Origin: Macquaria australasica
Taxonomy: Eukaryota > Chordata > Actinopteri > Centrarchiformes > Percichthyidae
Assembly: GCA_005408345.1 (NCBI GenBank)
Contig: SEMN01000271.1
Coordinates: 248,001 to 312,000 of the forward strand
Reading direction: 5' to 3'
Length of the DNA stretch: 64,000 nucleotides
Below, piece by piece: positions 36,301 to 49,642 of the stretch; position 1 is the stretch's first letter; each line of letters opens with the position of its first letter. The notes under the pieces are model-generated. The model was not told the DNA's origin and ran no database searches. It saw nothing but the letters and a program-made list of their open reading frames with translations. The position numbers were made by a program, and so were the translations under genes.

Positions 36301-36844
36301 AGTTTCATTTGTCAGCGAGTAACATGGTCTAAACATTTTCGGTGTAAACCTTGTGATGCACAATGTGATTAATCAGCCTTTTTGACACAGATGCTCTCAC
36401 AAAAACAGCTCTTAAGCTTTATCCAAATAACTTGCTGATATGCACACTCAAACACACCTTACACAGATGAAACACTGTAGGCCAATAGCGGTAAAAGGTC
36501 AGATGCTTTTGTGGTTCTTTGTGGTCTGATGAGACTAATGTGAGTAAGTCGCTGGCAAATGCGGAGGGTGCATTTTGGTTGTCAGGGTGCTGCTTTAGTG
36601 TGCGTTTTCTTCACCGGGAGTTCCCTTCACTGCTGATGAATGAGGTGAGAGAGTGAACAAAGCGTCAGAGAGTTGTAATAGGACTTGAATGACAAAATGT
36701 GTGTGTGTGCGTGTGCAGGGTAGTCAGAATTAGCAATAGCTGCATTGGCTTCACCAAGACTTTTGAAGTTTACTCTAGCTTTTCTCTGTCGAACTGAATG
36801 GTTGTCAGTTACCTCACAAAGGCCTCTTTATCTGCTCTCAGTGC

Positions 36845-36876
<32 letters not shown>

Positions 36877-39800
36877 CATCCTCAGCTATCTCTAGCACTT
36901 ACCCTCTGCTGTTTTCTCTCCTCGAGTGTTAGCTGCAGCTTAGTATGCCATGAGGACATTCATGTGACTCTGAAATTATAGATTGCAGGGGAGATGAACT
37001 GTGGATATCCTTGTGTGCGTGTGTGTGTGTGTGTGTTTTGCAAAGGGGAAATGAGATGCACAAGGACAGGCATCCCCTTCCCTTGCATGCACAGCAGTGA
37101 CATCACCAAGTCCCAATCCCCCCCAATCAGCATGATGTCACCGGCCAAATCTGACCAATCAGCATGGGCCTTAAGGCCAGACAAAATGGCTAGCAAGTTC
37201 AAAGTTCACCGAGAGCAGGGCCGGGCAACAAAGAGGTATTATTGACTGAGGGGAAGTACCCAAATGTGTCCTGGCTTCACTTCAGAGACGGACTTATAGG
37301 AGTATGTTGGTCAATTCGAAGCCAGCTTTTCTTTGGTTTTAAAAATCTGTAATAAGTCTTGTGTAGAGAGGAAGTTGATGCAGTGGTCAGTGTGTCACAG
37401 CTGTGTTGTGGCCTTGTCAGTGTGTGATTGTTGTGTTGCGGTGGCAGTGGACAGCATCCCTTGATTGGTTAGAAATGTTAGAAACGTATGCTGATTCATA
37501 TCAGCAGTCATTAGAGGGCCTGTCCGTCTGTGATTTTTCTGTCAGATCTGTAGAGATTGTTAGTGACATGATAACTGGGAGAGAACAAGCCATTCATATA
37601 CATTGACTGCATGGATTTATTAGGACTTTCTGCCCTCTGTGGCTTGCAGCTTCTGTAGTCCATGTGTATTTTTCATAAGACACACATTTGAATGCAGAGG
37701 AACACATGTATTCTGTTTTTCTCCTTCTGTACAAACAAACAAAAAATGAAGTGCATATTATGTAACTTTCCTCTCTCCCCTAACTTGTCTCTTTGCTTCA
37801 TCATATCCATTCAGGTAATGACCTCTTCTTGGTGGCAGTACACGAGCTGGGCCACGCCCTGGGTTTAGAGCATTCCAACAACCCACTAGCCATCATGGCT
37901 CCCTTTTACCAATGGATGGAGACTGAGAACTTCCAGTTGCCTGAGGACGACCGGCGGGGCATACAACAGATCTATGGTAGGATGTTTTTTGGATTGGTTC
38001 TCTTGATGTCCAATTTGTTAAAGGTTGGGTAGGCAGTTTTCTTTTGGCGTCATTGGGCAAAAATGCCATATTAACCATGCAGCATATTGTAATTCAAGTG
38101 GTCTGAGAGCAGACCTCTACTTCAGCCCCCCTTCTTGCCTCTGTTTTCAGGCTTCAGAAAATCTATCCCGTGACGATAGACTTTAGCCAATCACAGGTTA
38201 TTTCAGAGAGACGGTGTGTTCGTATTGGCTAAGCTACAAGAGCAGATGTGTGTACACGTCCCTTCAGATGGTGAAAACCTGATTCAGTGGAGGAAAATCC
38301 TGCTGAAAATCCTGAAACATTTGATAAATTTCCAACACCTCCTTTGCCTACAGCGGCGTATAGTACAAAACAGCACGTCCCGGCTCCACATGGAGGTTCA
38401 GGCTCATTACATTCAATGCCATGGCGCTCATAACGACGAGTGGCAAAGAGGCATGATGACAAACAGTGGGGAATAACTTTTGACGGGGGACAGTGGTGTG
38501 TTTGTGTGGTGTACTAGCCTCTCTTCCCGCTGCTGGACAGCGTTGCAGCTGCCTCTGAAGCCTGGGGCGCAGAGCAGAAAACAAGTCACGGCGGGAGAGA
38601 CTACGGTCTCAGTGAGGCTCACGCCGTGGAGAGCGAGCCCTACAAGGGATACGGTTTCACTGGGGAACCGACTCCTTCTGCTGCCGATCGAAGTTGTGGG
38701 TTTGGTGGGAGGGGCTTAGCGGAGTGATACGAGGCAGCAGAGAGAGAGGCGGAAGGTTTTGCCTACCTCAGCTTTAAATCATGAGGACATGAACTGGTAA
38801 TTTGCACTTTATGTAAAATTTAACATTTGAAAATATTTTTAATGCATTTTTTTCCAACAAAATGACCACTCTGTCAAAGAACACAGTTATCTTTTCATTT
38901 TTGATTATCCCAATAGGTTGCCTGAATGTTTTTTGGAAATGCATGTTACACCTTCAAGTTCATCAATTGCAGAAATATTAAAGGAATAGTACGAGATCTT
39001 GGGAAATGCCTTTTTTGCTGAGAGTAGATGAGAAGATCAGTACCACTCTCATATCCATCCGTTAAATATGAAGCAACAGCTTAGCTTAGCATAAAGACTG
39101 GAAGCAGCACTGGAAACAGCTCGACTGGCCTCTAAAGCTCACTAATTAACACGTTATAGTGCAAAAACGACACGTTTTGGTTTATGGGTGGTTATGTGCT
39201 GGACTGTTTCTAGGCCAGGAGCAGTAAGTTGAAATTGTACTGTGAGGCTGCCAGGCAACCAGAGGAGACTCCGAGATATGACATGTTAATTAGTGAGTTT
39301 TAGATCGAATAGAGCCACGCTTGCTGCTTTGTCATGTTTCCACTCCATATGCTAAGCTAACTGTCTCCTCGCTGTATCTGTCTGTATTTAACAGACATAC
39401 AGTTATATATGAGAGTGGTATCTATATTCTCATCTAACTCTCAGCAAGAAAGCCAATAAACATATTTCCAGAAATGTTCTATTCCTTTGAGAGATCCTAA
39501 CCACGCCTTAAGTTTATACCCATATTTTATTTAATTGTAATTGCCACTCTGTTTGTTTCTCCCTGAAGGTCAACCAGACAGTGGCCCCACCCAGGCCCTG
39601 CCCACTGTGACACCGCGTCGCCCAGAGCCCAGGCCACCTCAAACACCTCCTCGGCATCCTGACCGCCCCAGGACCACTGAAAGACCAGATCACTATGGAC
39701 CCAATATCTGCGAAGGGAACTTTGACACGGTCGCCATGCTCCGAGGAGAGATGTTTGTTTTCAAGGTAAATGGTTTGAGGATCGGGATATAGGGGCGTTT

Positions 39801-42800
39801 TTAACTTCAGCCACAGCCTGCTAGCTTGATTTAAGTTAGGAGCATAAAACATTAGACGAGATATGTTTGCCCTCACTGTGGTTCATTATATGTCCTTGCT
39901 TGGAAATTCAGTCGACTTCCAAGAGAGGAGCTGTCCTGACAAGTTAACTGTGTCAGTAAATGAGTTATTTTTTTCTGTAGAATCAGTTTGAGACAAATGG
40001 CGTGTGCGCAGCCAACAAGGGATCTGTTTTCAATCAGGTCCTTGTGGATTGTAAACCAACAGGGCCAGTGTTTTTTATGAGACGCAATGCTGTTAAAAGG
40101 GTGGGGTGTGGTCAGGTGTTTTCCTTAAAGAGCCTCTGGACCCATACAAAACATTCATAAGGGCTAAAGCAGCAGTAAGCTGTTAGCTAGGATTTTACCT
40201 TTAAGAGATATGTCGTACAAAACTGCCAGCACTGGTCATTTTGCTGTTGGCTGCAGTTGCTGTCAGCTGGGTTTTATTATGTATTTAATATTAAGTTTTT
40301 TTTGTATTATGCAACTCAGCCCTGTGGTCATTTGTTAATATACATCTGCTCAGTGTTTATGGCCATCGTGGAGGTATTGGTTGTCAGTGTCGATGATGCA
40401 AGAAAGTGTACGTGGTCATTCTCAAAGTTAAATTAATTGAAATTTCAGCAGCAAATAGGACTCAATTTCTCCCTGTGTATTTTCTCCTCTTCAGGATGTG
40501 TTCAGAGACACTCTACACATAGTGCAGCTCTACAAAGATAAGCAATGATGTGTTTCAGTGGGAGAGGTCAGAGGGGGTGTCCAGTGTTGGCAGCGATGAA
40601 CACTGAAGAGGTTTGGAGATTTGAGACAGGGCTGCCTGGACAGAGAATACCCAGGCTTTACTGTAAGAGAGACTCAGCTTTCACTTCCAGAAAAGTTGTC
40701 ATAATATCTGAGATTTTGACATTTAACTGTGAACCACATCAGTAGGGATTCAAACAGCTGAAGATATCCAACAGTGTCAGACTATCAAGCACTTATTGAA
40801 CCAGATCCCAGTAAACCTATGACATACCTATGTCAAAGGTGACATATAAAACTACTGTTTCTGCAACTGTTGTTTCCATTAACTTGGAAAGACTGCTTTT
40901 AATTTTAGCGCACCTGACTCATGGAACAAAATACAGCACCTCCTTAAAATCAATACACTTATACCTTTTGGACATTTTAGAAGTTTGATCTTAAACCTCC
41001 CAACCTCGACTTGTAATTGTTTTACATCATTGTATTTTATTTTATATTTTAATTATTTTAATTTATCCATCAAATTATCTTCCCTAATCTGAAAGTTTTA
41101 ATGGCTTTTTATTAGCTAATTGTTGTATTGCCTCTTCTCTGTTAGTACATATCTTTGTTGTTTTTCCTTTTCTTTGCTTTCGTGATTGACTCGATGTCAT
41201 TGTAAAAGAAGGTCGCCCCTCAATGATCTCTCGGGTGACTATTATTATAGTTGTAGAGTAGAATATGATGGAACACACAATGTATATCTCCTATCTTGGA
41301 CTGTAAGTGTTTCTGATGCTTACCAGTAGTTATAAGACTTGGCGTACAGCTGCCTGCACATGGTCAAACAGTTATATCTGTACTCTTGGGTTTCATTTCA
41401 TCCATTAATGTCTATGTTCTTGGGTTTCATCCACAGTCATGAAGCTAGTCTGGATAGGATTAATCCAAAATTAACTTTTTCCTTGCCTACCAGTGGTTCT
41501 TAAACTAGGCTAATACAAATGACCTGATCAGAGTGAATGCAGACCACAAGCAATTCATATACTTTTAGTGATCAGTTCAATTTTGAGGTTACAGTTCTGT
41601 TATCATTAGTGTGAAAGTTTTTATCAGGAAGAACTACCTATCAAGTGCCAAAAAGTAAAATTCATCATCTGTGGCTAAATTAAAGGTTTGTAGTTTTGTT
41701 ATGTAATTATCATTCATTTACATGTTTATTTTTGATCTGCCCCTTGCAGCTGAGCCCAAACGTTAATTGCAAGTTCACAGTACTTCAATTCACTGCTTTG
41801 TTTCTTCATTTTTAGTGACACTAGCGGTGTGGCTCTATGGATGACAATGGCCATCGGTCGGTCCACCACTTTGGTCCAGACTGCAATATCTCAACAGCTA
41901 TTAGAGGGATTGCCATAAAATTCTGTTCAGATGTTCATGGTCCCCAGAGGATGAATCCGAATAACTTTAGTGATCCCCTGACTTTTCCTCTAGTGCCACC
42001 AGCAGGTTTATATGTTTGTTCTTTTGGTGAAAAGTCTCAACAACTATTGGACGGATTGCCAGAAAATTCTGTTCAGACATTCATGCCCCCCTTAGGATGA
42101 ATTGTAATCACTTTGGTGGCGTTTAATCTAGCACCATCATCAGGTCAACATCCGTCCAATAGTTTGGTTTATGACCAAATCCTGCAAAACGAATGGCATT
42201 CCCATCAGCCTCAGCTGTACTTTGTGTTAAGTTCTAATTAGCAAATGTAAGCATGCTAACACGCTAAACTGGTAGTGAACATTATACCTGCTAAACATCA
42301 GCATGTTAGCATTGTCATTGTGAGCATGCTGATGTTAGCATTAAGTTCATAGCACCACTTTGCATAGACTCTTTGCTGGCTATGTATCAGCCCATGTACA
42401 ATAACATTAAAGTTGATCTGATCTTGGGCTTTTAAACACCATGCACAGAGGAGAGCAACAGGACAAAGGCTGGAAATGTTACAGCCTTGTCTTCTTTCAC
42501 TTCTTAATAGTCTCATTGAAAGAGAAGGTGTCAGAAAGGACAAAGATTGACAAGTGACATATACACTACAGATATTATTGTCTCCAAATTGTTACTGATT
42601 TTTGTGTTTTATTGTCATTTAGCACTTGGCTTGGGATTAATTTCCAACTGTGCAGTTCATATTCAAATTGTCCTCATGTCAATTTGGAAGTGATGCCTCC
42701 ACTGTTCAGAAATTGTAGTTATTAATGGTGGAGATAGACATTGTTCTTCTCTGCATAGGCAAAATGACTTACTTTATGTACTGTTTGAGTGGGAGTAATC

Positions 42801-45800
42801 TGTAGCACATCAGTACCACTCTCTCTTCTTCACAGACTCTTGTCCATTAAAAGAAGAAAGGGGCTGTCATTCTGGAGGGTCATTTCTCCTTTTCTTTTAT
42901 TCACTTGTAGTAATTCTTCACAGCAGAAGGCTGGACATAAAGACAGCCAGCAGAGCGCACTGAGCTGCTTTCAATATTGAAACTCCCATACTGAGATCTG
43001 GTCTGCTCTGCTGAGGACTAATATGGTCAATTCAGTCTTAATCTGGTCAACGCAAGGAGCTGTCAGACCACACAAATTGAAGAGCATTGCAGTCTGTTCG
43101 GTTCGGCCCTGTTCTGTTTCTCTCAGCTCCCGCCAATCCGTCTCCATTCTGCTCCATTCCATACTGCGCCGGGCCGTCCTTTCTGCCAGTGTGTCCTGCA
43201 CGAAGGACAAAACTAGGTGTGCTTGCCAGAAAGAAGCAGCGCTGAGCATTTTACTGTTACATTATCCAGGACAAGCAGGGCTACTGACTCACCACTTATG
43301 AATGAGTCTGAGGGCTTCTGGTGTACATTTGTCTGCTGGCTCGTGCGCACACCATGTACAGTAGATATGGACATTCACAAGCATACGTGTCTCTCTGTGC
43401 TTGGATTAAAGCATGCTACTAGTAGTTATTTTCCTTGTTTTGTGCTGCTGACTTGACCATGAAATCAAACAGTTCTTTATAGAAGTTATCTTGTAGCAGA
43501 ATGTGATCAACAGAGAGAGCGCAATAAGGGGACGTGATAAAGCCACCAGAGCAGACATTGACTATTAATAGCCTGCTAGTGTTCCACTATTGTTAGTTTA
43601 TTGCACGTTCTGGTCTAGTTATCCTGCAGAGCTCAGTTTGCTTGACATAATGACCATCGAGCATTACGACAATGCTATCTGACCTTAGTGGGACAAATAG
43701 TTAAAATCAGTTGACTAATGAAAAGTGAATTTTCTTACCGTAGCTATCTGTGCATCCTTCCCATCCTGCATGAACACTTCATATCCTTGTGCATAGGAAG
43801 GTTTTGAAAGGGCAGGGGGATATAGTTAGAATGAGATATAAAGCCATATGTTTTGAACTTATCTGGGCATTGGTTTACTTTTGATTTATTTGTTGGTTTT
43901 GACACTCAGCCAGGAATTCAGAAAGACAGAGAAAAAGAGAAATTATTTTTCACTACTTAATTTTGTCCCCTCAGGGCCTCTGGTTCTGGCGGGTGCGTAA
44001 GAACAGGGTTCTGGATAACTACCCCATGCCCATCAGTCACTTCTGGAGGGGTCTGCCCGGAGACATAGATGCTGCCTATGAGAGACACGACGGCAGGTTC
44101 GTCTTCTTTAAAGGTACGCAGCAAACACTCTCACACACGCACTGATGGATGCATGCTCCTCAACACACAACTCCCAGAATATGATTACTTCCTCACTAAG
44201 GCCAGTAGTGTTCAACAGTCTGCAACAACTAATGCAGCTAAATCTGAATGTTCTTTAAGACAATATGGGCGGTTTGCAGCACAAGAAAATTAAAACACAT
44301 CTCACAACTCTTCTCCAGTACACCATGCTTTACTCACTAAATGTTTTTGGCTACTTCTCCGATGAAGGCAAGACAATGAAAATATGAATGAATAAAGAGT
44401 GGTGTTCTGGAGAAGAGTTGTTTTGATTTTGATTTACTGAAGCTCACACTGGTCTGCACCTCGCTGTGTGTACATTTTCAAAGTTAGAAATTGTTGATTT
44501 TGTATTTTACAATTGCATCAATTATAAAAGACTTCTACATTATACAAGCTCAATTATTTCATGAGTGGTTTTATTTGCAATATTTTTGCAATATGATGGC
44601 ATGATGGGTGAATTGAATAAGTGTTTTCATAAAAGTGGTCACTCATTTTGGAAGAACTGACTGACACACATTCACCTCTTCCCCCATACCCCTTTGCTCT
44701 TGTTAGCGAACAGCAATCTCCCCACTCTGTTTCTGGTTATTGTTGCTATGAAAACAGGCCTGGCCCTCTTCTAAATCTTATTTTTCTGGTATTGTTAGCT
44801 GTCACTTAGAGCATGACAGATGTCCAGTAGCAACAATAGCCTTTGAGAATATGCCCAATTTTGAAATTAAGGGTACTAGCTGCACTAGATGCAGGAATGT
44901 AACATACAAACTTTGTGTCAACACTGACAAACAACACCAGTGTTTGGATTCAGTTTCCAGTGAAACAACACTGTTTACTCTGCCATGCCAATACACAATC
45001 ATAGGTGGATTCACTGGATGCTGTGGTATAACACAATATCCAGGTTTTAGTCAGTCTGTGTTACATATGTAGCAGCATGTCAGGTCTGTAAGGTAAAAAA
45101 TATTGTTTTGTTTTCATCTTTATAGATAAGGTATTGCAATTTTTGAGTAGTGCAGGGTTGGTATCACGAGCATATGGAACATACGTATACTCTTTAACAT
45201 AAGTATACTCTCCTGCATAGATCCACCATCTGGTTTCTTCTTTACAACCTAAATACAGTTATAATGCTCCATGATAATTTAAAACCATCATGTCTTAATG
45301 CTTTCATATTTTAACGGTAAAACAGATTCTGGAATTCTTCTCATCTTCTGCAGATAATGTTGAAGATATATATACCCCCACCACCTTAAGAGAGCAGCGG
45401 CACATAATGTATTCTACATGCAGAGTATAAATCTCTTTTAGCACAGGTCATTACTTATACTGTGAGTCACTGAGAGCAGCTTGTCTTTTATAAGGGTGGA
45501 TAAAGTTGTTGAATGAAAAATAAAGAACCCAGTCTTTATTGCAGCTTGACTCTGGGAGCTACAGGCTTTGGGGCAGCTGTTGATAATGAGGAGGATGAAG
45601 TCATGAGCAAGCCTCTCAGCGTGACACTTGGTTGCAAGCCATTAGCAAAGGAAGAACAAGAGAAAGGAAGAGGAAGGAAGGAAAGAAAAAAGATAAGGAA
45701 AGAAGGAAGGACTGGCAGACCTGAGAGCACAAGAGAGGGGGAGACAAACACAGCAGTGGGATGTCTGATGGACCGATCAGATCAGTCAACAACTTGACTT

Positions 45801-48800
45801 TCTGTCAGCGGGAAGACATTAGTCCTTTCTCAATCTGCAGTTTTCTCTGTACTTGTGTTCTTGTGGAAACGTCATCAGTCATGGCCAGTTTGCACAGTGT
45901 TCTTGTTCTTTGGGATGCTTTGGGAGCTGACTTGTGTGATTTTGAGGTAGAAAAGTATCCCAGCATACATTTCTCATGGAATCAGCGGTAATGGAAGTGT
46001 ACAACCAAACCCACAACTATCCCAGTCTATGTTACCCTATGGGATATTGCCACTCCCCACTCCCTGTTGTGCTGAACGTAGTGTCCTTGTTGGGTGTGAC
46101 GAGGCCAGAGTTTAGACGATATCAGCATTGTATTCCACATTGACAACATAATCCATTCAATGTGTGTTGGCTGACTGCTAACTGTTATTCCCAAATTTAA
46201 TTTTGGGATTCTTTAGGTGAGGAATGTTAAAAAATATGGTAGAATTATCAAATAATGCCTACTTGAATTTTTTTTTTCTGACGTTCTGTGGGCCAGCTAG
46301 CAAGGCAATTTAGGGCCCCTTCATCTCCCAAGATGACCATCTGGTCTACGTCCATAGTCGTATTAAGCTTCAATGAAAATTATTAGGGCTGTTACTGACT
46401 GAGAATTTTGTCAGTCAAATCGGATTTGGCTGTTCAATACGAATACAATATGAATATTTATTTACTATACGACTATACATTTCTTTTTTTTCATATAGAC
46501 TATCAAGCAACACTTTATTGAACTGCCAGATTTTTGAACGGGGTTTGGCGGGTGGTTCAGGGTGACATCGACATTCTCATAATATAGTAAACAAGCCAAG
46601 TTAGCCCCCCAAGCTAATGCATGCTAACTACGAATCGGAAATGTGCAACAACATTTTTTGCTGACAATAGATATAAAAAAAAAAGCCACAGGCTATGACA
46701 TATTAAGATGTTGTGAGCTGTAAATTCACCACTTCTAAGCAGAAGGTAACAAGCTGCATACTGACTGACAAAGAAAGCAAACCACGACTACTCGACTTGA
46801 AGAATCTCAGTCGACTGAGTGGTCTCCGACTGATGATTCCAATCTTCGACTTTCAGGGGGCAGCCCTAAATTATATAGGAATGAAATCAGAGGCAGTGTA
46901 GTGTATGTTACCAAATATCCTTTTGTTGTGAATATATACAGTACATAACAGTGAGGATAACAGGCATTGTTGTTGTGATGTGTCTAACTGAGCTGGTGAT
47001 GATGACAAGAAAACTTGTGCCAATTGAGTGTACTGCGTCCTTCCGTCCTTGGGAGTTTGGGCCAAGAACCTGGCACTTTATGTATTGAGAAAGGTCTGGG
47101 GGGAATATATTTAATGAGGATAAATGGATGGATGGCAGGTTGGATGGATTTTGGTCATATTGTACATAAAATATCTGGAAGATCTGGATTTTGAAAGGTG
47201 AAATCCAGACATTGGAAAGTATGGGAACATCAGAGACTTAAACAGTAACATGCAAAAATGTATTCATCCACTTGTCTTACACAGCTGTTGTATTACCCAG
47301 AGGTTTCACAGCTGTTTTTACCCCAAACAAGCCCAACTGTAATAGAAACCAAACAGTTTATCCCTTTAGAAAAACACCAGTAACACAGCAGGAAGGAATC
47401 AAATCTTTAGGTCACTGAAGCGTTCTGGCATAGTTATGGTAAGTCATGGGATTTTACATCAGAGCTGTGCACCACAGGAACCCTGGGAAGCATTGCGTCA
47501 ACCACTTGTTCTCTCTAGATGCTGAGTGCATAGCACGGAGGCGGGGGGAGGGGGTGGATGGGTGGGTTTTATTTTGGAGAAGGGAGGGAAAAGTGGATTG
47601 AAGCCAAGAGGAGAGATGTAACGTGCCAGGAGGAACGGAGTCCCCCTGTCTGACACGGTGAAAACAATAAAACCTTCCATTCAGTGAGAAATCTGCTTTA
47701 GCCTGACATGAGACAAGCCACTCTTAATTGATAATTACAAGCTACACCCAAACTCCTTAGTCAATGATGTTGTACTTCTGTGTTTTGATTACTTGCCAAC
47801 AAATCATTATTGCATTCACATCATTTACAAGTGTGCGTAAATGCTGGTTTTGTTTCTCTGATTGTTCTTATTATTCTCTTTTTAAACCTCATTCAGTTTC
47901 AATTATTTAACATATTCAGTGCCAGCAAATGAAATGTGTGTACACGAGCAGAATGTGTATGGGTACGTCTGTTCTTGTATGTGGACGTGTGTGTAACCAA
48001 GTGTACATTCCATACAGTTTGATCGTGTGTGTTGTTAACATTTTCCAGAGTCTATGAGGGTTATGAGTGGGAGTGGATAGGCAATGTACTGATGTATGCA
48101 CCATAAAGGATCATTAAGGAATTTTTCTCTACTCTCCTCAGGAAACAGATTCTGGCTTTTCAGGGAGGCTAACCTGGAACCGGGCTATCCGCTGGAGCTG
48201 GTTGATTATGGTCGGGATATTCCCTACGACCGAATAGACACAGCCATCTGGTGGGAGCCATCTGGCTACACTTACATCTTTCAAGGAGACTGGTAACGTA
48301 GCCTACAACAGTATATTATATATTACTATATTGATAGTTTGATTCGTTCTGATAGTTAAGACAACCTTTTACAGACTGAGCTTAATCTCAACTCATGTCA
48401 TTCCATGAAACAAATTTAAAATGAATTGCATAGTCAGTCTACCACTTTGATCCAGACTGAAATATCTCATCAACTATAAGATAGATTGCCATTACATTTT
48501 GTACAGACCTTCATGGTCCCCAGAGGATGAATTTGGTGACGTTGGTGCTTCCCTGGCTTTTCCTCCAGTGCCAACATGATGTTGACATTTAAGTTAAGAT
48601 TGAAATGTCTCAACAACTGTTTGACGGATTGCTACAAAATTAGGTGCAGACGTTCATGTCTGACTCAGAATGAATTGTAATCATTTTTGTGACTGTCTTA
48701 CTTTTCATCTAGCTCCATCAACATTTTAATGTACTTTGTGTCAGCTGTACTAGTATGTTAGCATGCTAACATGCTAAAATAAGATGGTACATGGTAAACA

Positions 48801-49580
48801 TTATACCTGCTGAACATCAGCATGTTAGCAGGATCAGTGTGAGCATATTAAAGTTAGCATTTAGCTCAAAGCACCACTGTGCAGCCTCACACGGCAGCTA
48901 GTGTGTCGTAGAAAGGTTTTATGTCAGTCCACCTGGAGTTTTTTGTTAACCCTTTTTCCATTTATAGACTAAAATGACTGAGATCACAGTAATAATGTAT
49001 GTCAGAAATTCCCAGCATTGCCCTGTGAGTATTAAGCTATTCAAGAGGAATAGCAGCAGCTGTGTTTGTACAGCTCTTTGTTAGCAAAGTTAGAAAGTCC
49101 TGTGAACAATACAAACATACTGAACACGCTTGCCACTGCTGCAGAACAGAAATAACACAAGCTTATGCAAAGGCAACATATTTATATAAAATAATTACAC
49201 TAAAGGTCTGCAAATCCAATAAGACCTCACTAAGCACAGTATGACTGACTTGCTATTACTGCATTTACACTCAGCACTGATTTGAGTGTTCTGTGGAAAC
49301 CATACTGTTATATACACACCTTGTAGGCCCACCCTGTACTGTACTGTGTAAGAAGTCTGTTCTTTTCTTATTTAGACAGTCAATAAACAGTAACAACCAT
49401 CTTCTCCGTTGACGTCTGCAGGTACTGGCGCTTCAATGAGCACTCGCGCTTGGCTGACAGAGGTTACCCGAAACCAATCAGTGTCTGGGGATCGTCAGTG
49501 CCCTCTACTCCCAAAGGGGCCTTCCTCAGCGATGATGGAGGTGAGCTGAGACAAGAAAAGTGGTTTCTTTGTGCGGGCGG

Positions 49581-49642
<62 letters not shown>

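Noticed and set aside
45513..45797. 94-codon plus-strand frame rich in Lys, Glu and Arg
   Set aside because: It is the translation of a purine-rich tract inside mmp15 intron 7, not conserved-looking protein.
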